Source of the DNA: Microvelia longipes | Lineage: Eukaryota; Arthropoda; Insecta; Hemiptera; Veliidae | Length of the DNA: 64,000 nucleotides | Direction: 5' to 3' | NCBI GenBank assembly: GCA_018340805.1 | Contig: JACMZG010000039.1 | Span: 1-64,000, forward strand | In this document: positions 63,671 to 64,000 of the stretch, in pieces | Position numbering within the stretch: the stretch's first letter is position 1 | Layout: each line of letters starts with the position of its first letter | Position numbers and translations under genes: made by a program | The notes under the pieces: generated by a model | What the model was told of the DNA's origin: nothing | The model's input: only the letters and a program-made list of their open reading frames with translations | Database searches by the model: none

Positions 63671-64000
63671 ATGGATTCGCCGCGGTCTCCTTATGATCGA
63701 GGAGACGGTCCATTATCGCCGTGCAGTCCGTCTTACTACGGTGTTTACACAGGACTTCCTGATCCGGAGGGTCTAAGAAGACATGTATATTCTGATAAAA
63801 CAGAAGCATTAAAAGCAGCTAAGAAATGTAAGTCTTCTAGGTTTAAATGTTTTTATTCAATCGAAGAGGCTGAAGATTTTGCTTTGAGAGGACCAGACTT
63901 TATACCTGCCCCTACGACTCCTTCCGCTGGTGAAAAATCGTCTCCTTTTAAAGCCCCCGTTTCTCAAGATCTTGTTAAATTTAGGAAATGCATCGAAAAA
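63671..64000 (+). CDS. ANKLE2: ANKLE2-like protein, N-terminal part (continues beyond window)
   Basis: Seen: an open frame of 110 codons from ATG 63671 to the window end. It starts MDSPRSPYDRGDGPLSPCSP, then has a viroplasmin-like domain at residues about 21-75 (SYYGVYTGLPD, EALKAAKKCKSSRFKCFYSI, EEAEDFAL), then a proline/serine linker and SQDLVKFRKCIEK. Known: vertebrate ANKLE2 has the same order, YYGV...EALQAVK...GSRFKAFSTREDAEKFA and later TQDLTAKLRKAVEKG before its ankyrin repeats. ANKLE2 acts at the ER and nuclear envelope with PP2A and VRK1 on BAF dephosphorylation after mitosis. A TAA in frame 9 codons upstream supports this start, so no LEM domain precedes in this exon. A GTAAGT within AAATGTAAGTC looks like a donor, but the conserved domain reads straight through it. 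Confidence 0.82.
   Translation, partial: MDSPRSPYDRGDGPLSPCSPSYYGVYTGLPDPEGLRRHVYSDKTEALKAAKKCKSSRFKCFYSIEEAEDFALRGPDFIPAPTTPSAGEKSSPFKAPVSQDLVKFRKCIEK

Noticed and set aside
63833..63842. Splice donor GTAAGT inside the ANKLE2-like exon
   Set aside because: The conserved domain continues in frame across it (CKSSRFKCF), so it is probably not used.

Overview
This is a 64 kb piece of an AT-rich animal nuclear genome. Long introns with GT/AG boundaries, Jockey-, R1- and Penelope-type retroelements, tRNA-derived SINEs, MITEs and many TA microsatellites all point to a metazoan. An arthropod, perhaps a hemipteran-like insect, is my best guess, but the sequence does not settle it.

One gene fills most of the window on the minus strand (62943 down to 11724). 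It is a WDSUB1-like gene (WD repeats, SAM domain, U-box ubiquitin ligase). I could place 19 coding exons with matching phases, which give an open frame of 912 codons plus a stop. Exons 1-8 (62943-35230) encode a complete seven-bladed WD40 propeller. Exons 9-16 (33833-16371) encode a second, paralogous seven-bladed propeller with nearly the same intron positions and phases. Exons 17-19 (16268-11724) encode the SAM domain and the C-terminal U-box. Either the gene is a double-propeller WDSUB1 made by internal tandem duplication, or it is two tandem genes of which the upstream one has lost SAM and U-box. The splice phases allow the fusion, and the alternative is discussed in the findings.

At the right edge, 727 bp upstream and divergently oriented, starts an ANKLE2-like gene (+, from 63671, cut by the window end). 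It opens with the viroplasmin-like domain of that family. The shared 62944-63670 interval is a probable bidirectional promoter.

The left 11.7 kb is downstream intergenic DNA made mostly of repeats. The introns are equally loaded: (1) a composite dispersed repeat of about 0.8-1 kb that contains a 5S-rRNA-like internal-promoter segment, with one copy whose tail has expanded into a minisatellite; (2) Penelope-like remnants (a GIY-YIG endonuclease fragment on the minus strand near 21.4-21.9 kb) and many fold-back elements carrying a recurrent hairpin of the form CTGATGATG-stem-GAAAGC that resembles a hammerhead core; (3) a 5'-truncated but open Jockey-like LINE with 23-bp target duplications; (4) an R1-like LINE 3' fragment; (5) an hAT-type element with 8-bp target duplication; (6) at least three MITE families in several copies, two tRNA-derived SINE families, and several minisatellites. 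No operons, CRISPR arrays or intact tRNA/rRNA genes were seen.
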